In this document: positions 45,991-54,991 of the stretch, one piece after another | Layout of the letters: each line of letters opens with the position of its first letter | Position numbering within the stretch: position 1 is the first letter of the stretch | Source: Bacteroidota bacterium | GTDB lineage: Bacteria; Bacteroidota; Bacteroidia; Bacteroidales; Prolixibacteraceae | Assembly: GCA_030698405.1 (NCBI GenBank) | Contig: JAUYMU010000055.1 | Location: 1-64,000, forward strand | Direction: 5' to 3' | Length of the DNA stretch: 64,000 nt | The notes under the pieces: generated by a model | Databases searched by the model: none | Told to the model about the DNA's origin: nothing | What the model saw: only the letters and a program-made list of their open reading frames with translations | Translations under genes and position numbers: made by a program

Positions 45991-48324
45991 TCATTTTAAT
46001 GACCACTTTTCTTTTTTCAATACTATTTCGCGGCTTTCGCCTGGTCGCAAGCTGATGATCTGTCCATCCTTCAGCACATTTTCGCCCAAAGGAATGCGAG
46101 CCTGTTCCGATGATTCGACAAACAACTTCACATTTGCATGTGCTTTGGTTGGATTGGTCAGTTTCACTTTCAGCAATCGTGGTTTGTCCTGAATGATTTG
46201 AACTTCCACATTATCAATTGCGCAGATATACGATTTGTCGGGCTGCACGTAAACACCCGGCAATTCGATGTATGTCAGCATCAGCGAAGTTTCGGCCCAG
46301 GTTGAGCCGTACATCAGTTCGCCGATGCCCTCCAGCCAATCGGTGGTACTCACCCGCTCCGACATCCAGCCAATTTTCATTTTCTCGATTGGCCGCGACG
46401 GATGCGACAAATATTGTGGCATAACAAACGCAATTTCTTTTAAAAGCTGCATGTAACGGGTATTTCCGGTGGCACGAAACAATCGCCACAAAGCAATTCC
46501 CGAATGGGTACAAATTCCCGGGGCTCCATGTTTGTTCTGTGTGTTGGCAAACACCATTCCGGTGGTTTGAACACCCAGTTTTCCCAATGTCGAGTTCTCC
46601 GGAAACTGATAATCGTAAGGCATCACCCAGCTCGAAAACTGATTGGCCATTTCTTCGGCTCGCTCCAGCCATTTTTTATCGAGGGTGGATTCGTACAACA
46701 ACATGAACGATTCGAGCATGGCATACGACGATTCGCTGTCGGGGTTTTGCATGGCATCGCCCGGACCGCCGCAGGTAATTCCTTTTTTTATAAAGTTTTG
46801 GTAATACTGTTCTGCCGAAGCCTCTGCTACCCGCTGGTAGTCCTGATTATTGAAATATCGTGCGGCCAAAAGCAGTGCCGCCGGAACGATGGCCCCGCTG
46901 GTAGAACCACCCACCACCACATCGCCGGTTTGACTGTCCACGAAGTTGCCGAACTGATGCCATTTGTCCCAAAGCCTGACAAACGAATTTGCAACGGTTT
47001 GCGTTCCGGCTTTCCATTCAGGCTTCACAGCGATGTTTTGCTTTTCCATCAGCATCAACTGTTTGATGACGTAATACAGTCCATCGCCGCTTTTGCGCAC
47101 CAGATGCCAGTTTACGGTGTTGGGTTTGCGAATGTCGCCTCCATACCATTTCGTGCCTTTTTCGCCCGAATCCCAGAAAAATCCGGAAGGACTGATGCCG
47201 TTGGGGAACAGCCAGTCGAAATTGCGAATGACATGCTGCTTGCTGGTTTCATTTCCGGCGAAAAGCAAAGGATATGTGCTGATCATTCCGCCAGTCCAGC
47301 CAATTTGCCAGTCCTGAAGAAAATTTTCGCGCATTCCAACCGAATAATAGCCATGCTCCTCTACCCAGTTTTGCTCGTTAAATTTGGTTTCCTGTACCGA
47401 AAAGCAAGACGAGAAAGGAATAAAAGGCTTCAGTTTGGTTTCTCCTGAAAGATCTTTTCGGATTTCAGCAAACCGATTGTACAGACCTTGAATTTCAGGA
47501 GAATGAAAATGATACAACCTGAATTTGATGGTAAATTCATCGCCAGTCTTAAAATCGGGCGCAATGTCTTTAGTTGCAGTTTGATTATCGGCGATGAAAT
47601 ATTGATAATTCTCGAGAATGACAGGAATATTCAAACTGATTACCGCTGTTTTTCGGTCGCGCGATTCTTCGATGCTGATTCCCGTGTCACCAAACTTAGT
47701 GCCCTGATGGGTCAGCAACAAAAAGCCTTTTTTTGTTGAGTCCGATTGAAATCCAATCGCCGGAACGCTCATCGAGCCCGAACGATCCTGAATACGCGAC
47801 GAGCCATCGTTGATGTTCAGACGCGGAACATCAGAAATGATCATCGGTTTATCCGGCCCAATGTCGCGCGAATCGAGCAGTTTGGGCGAGTAACGAATCC
47901 GGCGGGATTCGAAGCGATTGCCATTGTAAGCCGAAGCAGGCATCAAAACATGGTTGGATTTTGACCAGTTATCGAAAGTAAAATCAATTGAAATGCTGGT
48001 TTGAGGGGAAGTCCCTTTAATCAGTTTAAAATGAGCCACCACTTCAAGCGCATCGGGGCGATCAGACGGAATTGCTGATTGATAATCCATTTGCCAAATG
48101 CCCTCCAAAAATTCAAATTCCTGATGGTCGCCCGGATTTCCAAAGGCGAAAGTCCGATGAGATTCAGGGCGGTTGAAGAAATTGTAATCGTGTTGTACGA
48201 TCTTCAAGGATGCCTGGCAATCAGCATTTTTCAGCCAATCGTTCAAAGTCACGTTGGTTTGTGAAAATCCTGAAATGGTCAAAATCCAGGCTAATAAAAA
48301 ATTTATAAGTGTTCGCAATTTCAT
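45991..48324 (-). CDS. Exported putative six-hairpin glycosidase-like protein
   Basis: A 777-residue protein starting at the ATG 48324 (signal RTLINFLLAWILTISGFSQT); a longer frame reaches back into the upstream gene and is rejected. About residues 30-330 are beta-rich. The middle (about 340-660) has helix-hairpin repeats with aromatic and acidic patches (WDSGEKGTKWYGGDI, CTHSGIALWRLFRATG, KIGWMSERVSTTDWLEG). The C-terminus is a small beta-sandwich. This layout is common in (alpha/alpha)6 glycosidases of PULs, but I cannot name the family. The gap to its upstream neighbour is 19 bases. Confidence 0.7.
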   Translation of the reverse strand: MKLRTLINFLLAWILTISGFSQTNVTLNDWLKNADCQASLKIVQHDYNFFNRPESHRTFAFGNPGDHQEFEFLEGIWQMDYQSAIPSDRPDALEVVAHFKLIKGTSPQTSISIDFTFDNWSKSNHVLMPASAYNGNRFESRRIRYSPKLLDSRDIGPDKPMIISDVPRLNINDGSSRIQDRSGSMSVPAIGFQSDSTKKGFLLLTHQGTKFGDTGISIEESRDRKTAVISLNIPVILENYQYFIADNQTATKDIAPDFKTGDEFTIKFRLYHFHSPEIQGLYNRFAEIRKDLSGETKLKPFIPFSSCFSVQETKFNEQNWVEEHGYYSVGMRENFLQDWQIGWTGGMISTYPLLFAGNETSKQHVIRNFDWLFPNGISPSGFFWDSGEKGTKWYGGDIRKPNTVNWHLVRKSGDGLYYVIKQLMLMEKQNIAVKPEWKAGTQTVANSFVRLWDKWHQFGNFVDSQTGDVVVGGSTSGAIVPAALLLAARYFNNQDYQRVAEASAEQYYQNFIKKGITCGGPGDAMQNPDSESSYAMLESFMLLYESTLDKKWLERAEEMANQFSSWVMPYDYQFPENSTLGKLGVQTTGMVFANTQNKHGAPGICTHSGIALWRLFRATGNTRYMQLLKEIAFVMPQYLSHPSRPIEKMKIGWMSERVSTTDWLEGIGELMYGSTWAETSLMLTYIELPGVYVQPDKSYICAIDNVEVQIIQDKPRLLKVKLTNPTKAHANVKLFVESSEQARIPLGENVLKDGQIISLRPGESREIVLKKEKWSLK

Positions 48325-48343
48325 AATCCTCAATATTTTGTCA

Positions 48344-50308
48344 CTACCATTCCCGTTTGTCAATTTCCTTTTCCAGTTTTTGCTGCCATTCTTTGGCTTC
48401 CGACTGATCAACCGTGTTGCCAATTTGTTTGTCGTCGATGATCCATGCGCCTTTCCACGGAAGGGTTGAAACGATGTTGGTATAATTTTTTAGCTGGGTT
48501 TCGAGGTTTTCTTTTTCAGAAGCGGTTAATACCGGCGGAACCTCAAACACATCGTAGGCCTGTTTTCGCTGAACCGACCAAACTTCCAGAAACTGTTGCA
48601 ACAACCAGTCGAATGGATTGCGAATCAGCCCGTTTTCCCAAAGACTGGCAGAAGCCATGCTGTTGTACGACCTCAAAACAGCCAGTTTAGCTTTGGGCTT
48701 GGGTGGCAATCCTGCGGCAAGTTTTTGGTGAAAAGCGGCTGCACGTTTCCAACTGTCGGGCCTTACATTCGGATAGGTATCGCCATATCCCAGCCAGATA
48801 ATGCCGTCAACTCCCTGTGCCCATTGTTCATCGGCCATTCGATCAACCTGCCCGGGAGTTACATGTTGTAATTTCGCATACACATGCGCCTGCATCCAGG
48901 GAACCAGCGACTTGTTGTACCGGCGTGCCAGTCCCGAACAATAACTCATGTCGCGCGGAATGGCTTCGGTATATTCTCCACCTACCACCGGATACGGATC
49001 AAGATGCACAATGTCCAGATTTTGAGTTAACAGTTCCTGCCCGCTGCCGTCCAGATTGTTGGATAGATCAAAAATGCCCATCCGTGTGGTATTTCTGAAG
49101 ACTTTAAGCCCGGGAGCAGTTTTAGCGATTTCTTCGCGAACCGTTCCAACCAGATTGGCTAACTGTTCGTGTAAATTGTACATCCACCAACCGTAGGCAG
49201 CTTCACCATAAATTTCGGGGAATCCCCAGGTGCGGGGATATTCAGCTTTGCCAGCATGTTTCTGGAATGACTGAACTGTTGGAGCGCTGAAGTCCCACAG
49301 TGGATAATTCACCGCCGCCGATCCGTTGGTTTGCGAATGTCCGGTGATGTAAAAACATTCGTCACCATAGCGAACTGCCACGACCACGTCGGAAGGGAAA
49401 TTACCGTTGTTGGCTTCTGTCCATTTGGCCAACTCCTTTTGCACCACTTTTTGAAGCGCCTGTTTAGTGGTGTTGGCGGCAGCGCTCACATTTCCACGAC
49501 CGAACAACCAGTATTTCCTGGTTCCATGATAAGGCCAGTAAACAGCTATCCCAACCTGATTGAGCAAAGCAGCATCCAAGCCAGTTAAATCAAACGAAAC
49601 CTGATAAAGTTTGCGGTTTTTTGTTTCCGATGCTACCGGCATATCCGGGGTAACACTGTCAAATTCGGGTTTTGATCCTGCCGGAGCTTCGGTGATTTGG
49701 GCGGTAATAATTTTGAGGTGCTGCCTGCCGTCAAACTTTTTGAGTGGAACCACAATTTCGGCTTTCACCGGATTCGTCATTTCCGGATAATAATGGGCAA
49801 TTCGGTCGCCAAGTCCAGCTTCGCTGGTGCTTCCGTCGTTTTCGGTGTAGGCAAATGCCTTGTTATAAACAGGCGGTTCAATAATGATCGTATTTTTCCC
49901 GGCCTTAAACTGAAATAAGTGCCTGTCGATGGCTTTCCGCTGATAAACGCCACCAATCATCAGCGCATCAACCGGTTCGTAGCCTTCTTCGCGAACCAGA
50001 TTGGCACGTTCGGTTATATCGGGTAAGTTGATGTGGTATTTCATGCCGAACTGCCTTGCCAATTTTAGTTTTTCACGGGAGTCGGCCACATCGCGGGCAT
50101 TCATGTCAACCAAACCAACGCCATGCGCTTTCATATCGGCAAAATCCTGCTCGTAGGTCGCCACTTTTTGGTAGCTGGTCCACGCGACAGGCAGGGTGTT
50201 TGGGCTGGTTGGATGGGTTTGGGCGAACAGATTGATTGACAAAAAAACAGTCACAATGACTAAACCTATTCTTCTGCAATGATTATTCTTACGAAAATTC
50301 TGTTTCAT
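48344..50308 (-). CDS. Exported TIM-barrel glycosidase-like protein
   Basis: A 654-residue protein with signal (about 12-30, IGLVIVTVFLSINLFAQ). Barrel-like segments start at about 55 (DFADMKAHGVGLVDMNARD), are interrupted by a beta-sandwich insert at about 140-270, and resume at about 300-560 (VVAVRYGDECFYITGHS; DIVHLDPYPVV; GVDGIIWLGYGDTYPNV). Acidic residues at strand ends (for example GDECFYI, WGFPEIYGE) could be catalytic. The family is not recognised. It is co-transcribed with the lyase gene 52 bases upstream. Confidence 0.7.
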   Translation of the reverse strand: MKQNFRKNNHCRRIGLVIVTVFLSINLFAQTHPTSPNTLPVAWTSYQKVATYEQDFADMKAHGVGLVDMNARDVADSREKLKLARQFGMKYHINLPDITERANLVREEGYEPVDALMIGGVYQRKAIDRHLFQFKAGKNTIIIEPPVYNKAFAYTENDGSTSEAGLGDRIAHYYPEMTNPVKAEIVVPLKKFDGRQHLKIITAQITEAPAGSKPEFDSVTPDMPVASETKNRKLYQVSFDLTGLDAALLNQVGIAVYWPYHGTRKYWLFGRGNVSAAANTTKQALQKVVQKELAKWTEANNGNFPSDVVVAVRYGDECFYITGHSQTNGSAAVNYPLWDFSAPTVQSFQKHAGKAEYPRTWGFPEIYGEAAYGWWMYNLHEQLANLVGTVREEIAKTAPGLKVFRNTTRMGIFDLSNNLDGSGQELLTQNLDIVHLDPYPVVGGEYTEAIPRDMSYCSGLARRYNKSLVPWMQAHVYAKLQHVTPGQVDRMADEQWAQGVDGIIWLGYGDTYPNVRPDSWKRAAAFHQKLAAGLPPKPKAKLAVLRSYNSMASASLWENGLIRNPFDWLLQQFLEVWSVQRKQAYDVFEVPPVLTASEKENLETQLKNYTNIVSTLPWKGAWIIDDKQIGNTVDQSEAKEWQQKLEKEIDKREW

Positions 50309-50360
50309 TTTCAGTTGTTTTTGTACTCCTTATTGGAGGTTATCTCTATTTTGCTGTATT

Positions 50361-53141
50361 TCATGGCAATTGAACAGCCCAGTCTGGTTTTCCGGCTCTT
50401 TGTTTGGCCAGCCATTCAGGAATGTCGCCAAACGGATATCCGGCATCGGGGACAAATAAACCTATTTCGCCTTGCGAGCGGTTTAAATCAATTTCATTTC
50501 CGGATAAGCTCAACAGCTTTTTACCCGATCGGCTGATGCTGACCACTTCTGAACTTTCTGCTGAAACAGGTTGATTGCCTTTGAAAACAATTACATCATT
50601 CCCTACCTGCACGCCATTTGGAATTTTTTTCATTTCAGGCGGAGTATTTCCGGGATACATCATGGTTATCATTTCACCAGTTTGGCCAGATATTTCCAGC
50701 CGGATTCCTTTGGTCTCCTCGTGGCCGCCATTTTCGTGCGACCAATCAAAGTTTTTCATGTTGAAATCGGGATGGGTGCAAAAAAGAAACAACTTTCCAA
50801 AGTCGATCATCTGACCTTTCCTGACCGGAGTTTCGCCATAGGTATGCAGGCAGTAAGCAGCTTTTAGCGGTCGGTCGGCCCAATACTGATCGCGGAAAAC
50901 AAAATAATCCTGATCGCCGTTTTTCATCAAAACCACCGTCCGGCGATAAACCAGCGGTTCATCAAATTGCAGTTGAGGATAACGGGCATCCCAGATTTCA
51001 GGAGGAAGTGGTTCCACTTTTCGAAGTCGATTGCTCTCCACCTGACCAACTGCAACATCCACTTCCGGCGAAGTTTTTAAAGCCAAAACCCGTTCATAAC
51101 CGTCCATGTTGGCAAAAGGCATTTCGTTGGTAAAAAATGCGAGGCGGTTGTGCATGTGCTCCTGTCCGGCACGCGGGCGGTAGCTGCAATGATGATCGAC
51201 CACCAGCGGGCGGCCATTGGCGCAATATTGATAAGCCAGTTGATCGCCGTGATAATGGCAGCGGTTAGGACCACTTTTGAAACTCAAATAGGTTTCGCGA
51301 TCGGTTCCGGGGCGATTGGCAAACAAAACGCCAAATCCCGGGAATTCTTCAGTCTTCCAGCTTTTCACTAAATCCAGATTCACTTCAACTTTTGGCATCC
51401 CGGTTTTTCCTGAACGGTCGGGGTGCGAATCGCCCATAGGTGAACCGCGGCGTATTTCGCCATCGGGATAACTTATTCGCTGATAGAATTTTTCGGAAGC
51501 TTCGAGCCGCTCGTTGATGAATTTCATGTCGAAGTCCAGGTGTTTTTCGCCCATTTCCACTATTTCGCGCCAAAGCGACATACCGTAGTGGCTGTATCCG
51601 GGGCATTCCTGCCCCGCGCCACCCGGCAGAGTAATCGAGTGGTAAAGATCTTCTTTGAACTTATCTTCAGCTAGTTTCCTGAATACTTCAAACTGTGGAT
51701 GCTCTTTCAAATTGGTCGCCAGCGCAATTGGAACAAGGTTATAATCAGTAAAGAAATTGGGATTTTCGGGCGAAAAATAGTCCCAGTAACTGGCCCAGCA
51801 ATCGTTATGGATCAGCGTTTGAAACCGGATCAGCGTAGTTTCATCGGCAGGCTGACCGGCATTTTTCATAGCCTCTTTACCAATGCGTCGAATGGTGTGG
51901 GTCGGATTGGTTTGCTCCGAATTGTAGGGATTAATGCTCCGCCATTTAACTGGTTTCCCTGGCCAATCGAGGATATAGTCGTGATTGATTTTATCAAGGT
52001 TTTCCCAAACGTGTTTGCGAATGTATTCGGTGTTCATTGGTTCCCATGAAGCAGACAGCCACCAAAGCCGCTGACCGCACCAGGTTGAACAACGGATTCC
52101 GGCATAATTTCCCTCGGGTTTTACCACACATTGCAGGTTATTGTCGTGTGGCCATTTCCATACGCTGGCTTTTACGGCTACGGCACTCAACTGACGGAGG
52201 CCGTCGGAGGCCGCAAATGCCCAGCCATCTTTAAAATGCTGGTTCCAGCGCGGAATCAGGTTGATGTACAAATCGGGAGCAAACGAAACACTTTCGAAAG
52301 GCACCAAATCACGATCCATTGCAGGAACCACATAGTTGGAATCTCCGCCGGGACCATCATTATAGTGTTTGCTGATTCCCTTCCGGGGCGACCATCCGTG
52401 ACTCATTTCGAACTCCCAATAATCATCGACACCCATTTCATGGCGCTCGAAAATGGAAATATGTTCCGATTCCGGTGCCAGCAGTATGTCGATTTCAGCA
52501 AACGCAGGAATATCTTTGTTTGCTCCGGCCATTTCATCAAAATCGTAACGAAGGCGGACTTTGGCAAAAATGGTTCCGTCGCCAATAACCGTTGCCGAAT
52601 ATTTTTTAAGTCGTTTGTCGGTCTTCCAGAAACTCTGGCCAGCCCAAATTCCATCGGCCAGTTTAATTCCGTCAACCGGGCCCGGAATATTTTTGCTGGC
52701 GCGGGCAGGTATTTTTACCGAAATTTTTTCGTTTTCAAGAATAAAAAAGGTGGATTCTTTGCGGATAGACACCTTCTTTGGGAAGGATTTGGGAGTTCCC
52801 GGAACAACTTCAAACTGATTGCTGACGCCGGGAGCAAAATCACCACCAATCCAAATCTGTTTTTTTCCGTTGATTTCTTCAACCTGATATGGAATTTCTT
52901 CCCCGTCTTTTCGCACAAGGAACGATGCGGATGAATTTGGAAAAGGCATTTTCAGGCGTACCGGCTCACTTTTAAAAGAATGGGGAGTAGGATTAAAAAT
53001 TACATTTTCTTCCGGAGAAAAATTATTATTTCTGAAACCGAAAACAGATGAAGGCAAAAGCGCAAAGCCTGTTGCAGCGAGTCCCGCAGCCCGGATAAAA
53101 TTCCGGCGGGATAGTTGGTTGGTTGGTTGGGTTAGTTTCAT
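50361..53141 (-). CDS. Tat-exported heparinase II/III-like polysaccharide lyase
   Basis: A 926-residue protein. The start at 53141 places a twin-arginine signal near residues 11-35 (SRRNFIRAAGLAATGFALL); a longer frame upstream lacks a signal and is less likely. The central toroid (about 380-600) and the C-terminal sandwich show the heparinase II/III wording CHYHGDQLAYQYCANGRPLV and DHHCSYRPRAGQEHMHNRLA, with conserved His/Tyr positions likely to bind substrate or metal. It should cleave uronic-acid glycans by beta-elimination. Tat export suggests folding, perhaps with a cofactor, before secretion. The 185-bp spacer to susD has a weak hairpin (ACTCACC/GGTGAGT). Confidence 0.85.
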   Translation of the reverse strand: MKLTQPTNQLSRRNFIRAAGLAATGFALLPSSVFGFRNNNFSPEENVIFNPTPHSFKSEPVRLKMPFPNSSASFLVRKDGEEIPYQVEEINGKKQIWIGGDFAPGVSNQFEVVPGTPKSFPKKVSIRKESTFFILENEKISVKIPARASKNIPGPVDGIKLADGIWAGQSFWKTDKRLKKYSATVIGDGTIFAKVRLRYDFDEMAGANKDIPAFAEIDILLAPESEHISIFERHEMGVDDYWEFEMSHGWSPRKGISKHYNDGPGGDSNYVVPAMDRDLVPFESVSFAPDLYINLIPRWNQHFKDGWAFAASDGLRQLSAVAVKASVWKWPHDNNLQCVVKPEGNYAGIRCSTWCGQRLWWLSASWEPMNTEYIRKHVWENLDKINHDYILDWPGKPVKWRSINPYNSEQTNPTHTIRRIGKEAMKNAGQPADETTLIRFQTLIHNDCWASYWDYFSPENPNFFTDYNLVPIALATNLKEHPQFEVFRKLAEDKFKEDLYHSITLPGGAGQECPGYSHYGMSLWREIVEMGEKHLDFDMKFINERLEASEKFYQRISYPDGEIRRGSPMGDSHPDRSGKTGMPKVEVNLDLVKSWKTEEFPGFGVLFANRPGTDRETYLSFKSGPNRCHYHGDQLAYQYCANGRPLVVDHHCSYRPRAGQEHMHNRLAFFTNEMPFANMDGYERVLALKTSPEVDVAVGQVESNRLRKVEPLPPEIWDARYPQLQFDEPLVYRRTVVLMKNGDQDYFVFRDQYWADRPLKAAYCLHTYGETPVRKGQMIDFGKLFLFCTHPDFNMKNFDWSHENGGHEETKGIRLEISGQTGEMITMMYPGNTPPEMKKIPNGVQVGNDVIVFKGNQPVSAESSEVVSISRSGKKLLSLSGNEIDLNRSQGEIGLFVPDAGYPFGDIPEWLAKQRAGKPDWAVQLP

Positions 53142-53326
53142 CGTCAGCAGTTTACATGAGAGAAATGAGTTTGTCTCAAAAGTCACTTTTAAATCAATAC
53201 GCTGTCAGGTTTTTCAAATGCTGATAGCGTATCAATTATTAACCTTTGTTACTCACCCCAAGTGTGATTCGTTTACCACACCAGGGTGAGGTGAGTCAAA
53301 AATAAGAATATCGAATTTTATTGCCG

Positions 53327-54964
53327 TTATTTTTTATTAAAATCGGTTTCGCTAAGTGGTAACGGATAGAAGAAGTTGGCATAAGGTGCATTTACATCAG
53401 GCACACTGCGGTCGCCGGGACCAATTGGTTTGCGGAACATTTGCAGCCAGATGATGCGGTCGCCCTCAAAATTCATTTCCTTGATCCATTCCTGATCGAT
53501 CATTTCCCAGTTGGCTTCAGCATCAGTCAAAGGTACGTAAGCTCCACTTTTGGCAGTATCCCATGCACGTTGACGGACTTTGTTCAGATCAGCAGCTTGT
53601 CCGCCTTTACCGGTTATCTGTTTCAGTGCAGCACGCCACAAATACAATTCGGCAGAGCGAATAATCGGGAGGTTTTGTGGGGCTGCTGTTTTGGCCTGTC
53701 CAAATGCAGGAACGCGGAAGTATTTACTGCTCATGTAAACCGGATCGATTTTACCAACCCTGCCTTCGAATGCGCGATTGACCAAATATTTGTAGTTGTA
53801 TTTGGTGGTCGATGGCAAGCTATTGTCGTAACCTTCCCAGCGATGAACCAATTTCGAACGTTTGTCGTTTGCCCAACCGGCCGGAACCGAATTGTCATCG
53901 GCCAACATTCCGCAACGTTTTACTGTTTTGGTATTCAGCGACCAAATCCACCAGTCGCGCCAGTCGTCAACATTCGGAAAAATAACATTGTCGAAATAAT
54001 GGAACATCATATTGTGCCTGAAAGCTGTGCTTAAATTGATGTCGGCATAAAAGCCATACCATATTATTTCGCTGCTTGTCCAGGCTGCAGTTGCGCTGTT
54101 GTTTAGCCAGTTGACTTCCGGGTCGTTTTCCAGTGTGCGAGGCATAGACGTGTCATCCAAAACAGCATTCAGCTCGGTCAGTGCTTCATCGTATTTACCC
54201 ATTTGCATCAAAGTGCGGGCTAAAAAGGCTCCTGCAGCATGTTTGTTCGTGCGTCCGAATTTAAAGGCATTGTGCATACCGGCTTCCCATTTCAAAGGAA
54301 GCAACGCTTTGGCCTCGGTAAAATCTTTTACAACCTGTGCATAAACATCTTTGGTTGCAGCCGGAGTATTATCCAATGCAATTTCAAGATTTACCGGGGT
54401 TTTAATCCGGAGTGGCAATAATTGAGCATCGTTGGCGCCATCTTTATTGAATGCAGGAGTGTACCAAATCAACAAATGATAATAAGCCAATGCCCTCAAA
54501 AACAAAGCTTCGCCTTTTATGCGGTTGATGTTTTTCGTTTTGTCAGCTTCTGATGCATCGGGGAACGGGTTGCTGTCAACAAAGTCGATCATGTTGTTGC
54601 AATACAGGATAACCTGGTAACAAATCGAAAATTTGTCGGTTTGTCCGATACGTTGTTGAAAATCTCTGGAATAAGTAACGTTCGAATTCCAGCCGCCGTT
54701 CACACTGATTTCGCGTACAATGTCGCTCTGCCCAAAGTGCACAAAGGGCATAAAGTTCCAGCAGGCGCTCTCGTTCTGCACAATGGTTAAACGATAGGCG
54801 TTTGCAATTCCCATTTCCATGTCAGGGATGGTTCTCCAGCTTGTTACCGGCGGCCCATCCAATTCGAAGAATTCCTCGTTTTCGCATCCGGCAAATGTCA
54901 GCAGTAAAGTCAGGCCAAATACCGACATCAGCTTTGCAATTTTTATGCTATTTATTATTTTCAT
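53327..54964 (-). CDS. SusD/RagB-type glycan-binding lipoprotein
   Basis: A 545-residue lipoprotein (lipobox TFAGC at about 23-27). The TPR-rich SusD fold is recognised from the start ELDGPPVTSWRTIPDMEMG, the internal GEALFLRALAYYHLLIWY, and the C-terminal YPLPLSETDFNKK. On the outer leaflet it lids the SusC barrel and captures oligosaccharides. It lies 27 bases downstream of susC. Confidence 0.95.
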   Translation of the reverse strand: MKIINSIKIAKLMSVFGLTLLLTFAGCENEEFFELDGPPVTSWRTIPDMEMGIANAYRLTIVQNESACWNFMPFVHFGQSDIVREISVNGGWNSNVTYSRDFQQRIGQTDKFSICYQVILYCNNMIDFVDSNPFPDASEADKTKNINRIKGEALFLRALAYYHLLIWYTPAFNKDGANDAQLLPLRIKTPVNLEIALDNTPAATKDVYAQVVKDFTEAKALLPLKWEAGMHNAFKFGRTNKHAAGAFLARTLMQMGKYDEALTELNAVLDDTSMPRTLENDPEVNWLNNSATAAWTSSEIIWYGFYADINLSTAFRHNMMFHYFDNVIFPNVDDWRDWWIWSLNTKTVKRCGMLADDNSVPAGWANDKRSKLVHRWEGYDNSLPSTTKYNYKYLVNRAFEGRVGKIDPVYMSSKYFRVPAFGQAKTAAPQNLPIIRSAELYLWRAALKQITGKGGQAADLNKVRQRAWDTAKSGAYVPLTDAEANWEMIDQEWIKEMNFEGDRIIWLQMFRKPIGPGDRSVPDVNAPYANFFYPLPLSETDFNKK

Positions 54965-54991
54965 AATGGTTTCAATTTTAAATTATTACAA

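Noticed and set aside
46504-47448. Plus-strand 314-codon frame inside the six-hairpin protein gene
   Set aside because: It is fully antisense to a coherent exported protein and shows no domain; codon bias of the real gene explains the long frame.
45991-48423. Longer version of the 777-residue PUL protein starting at 48423
   Set aside because: The extra 33 residues are basic, overlap the preceding gene and hide the signal peptide. The ATG at 48324 gives a normal secretion signal.
53142-53186. N-terminal extension of the heparinase-like lyase
   Set aside because: The extra 15 codons precede the twin-arginine signal. The ATG at 53141 places the RR motif at the usual position.
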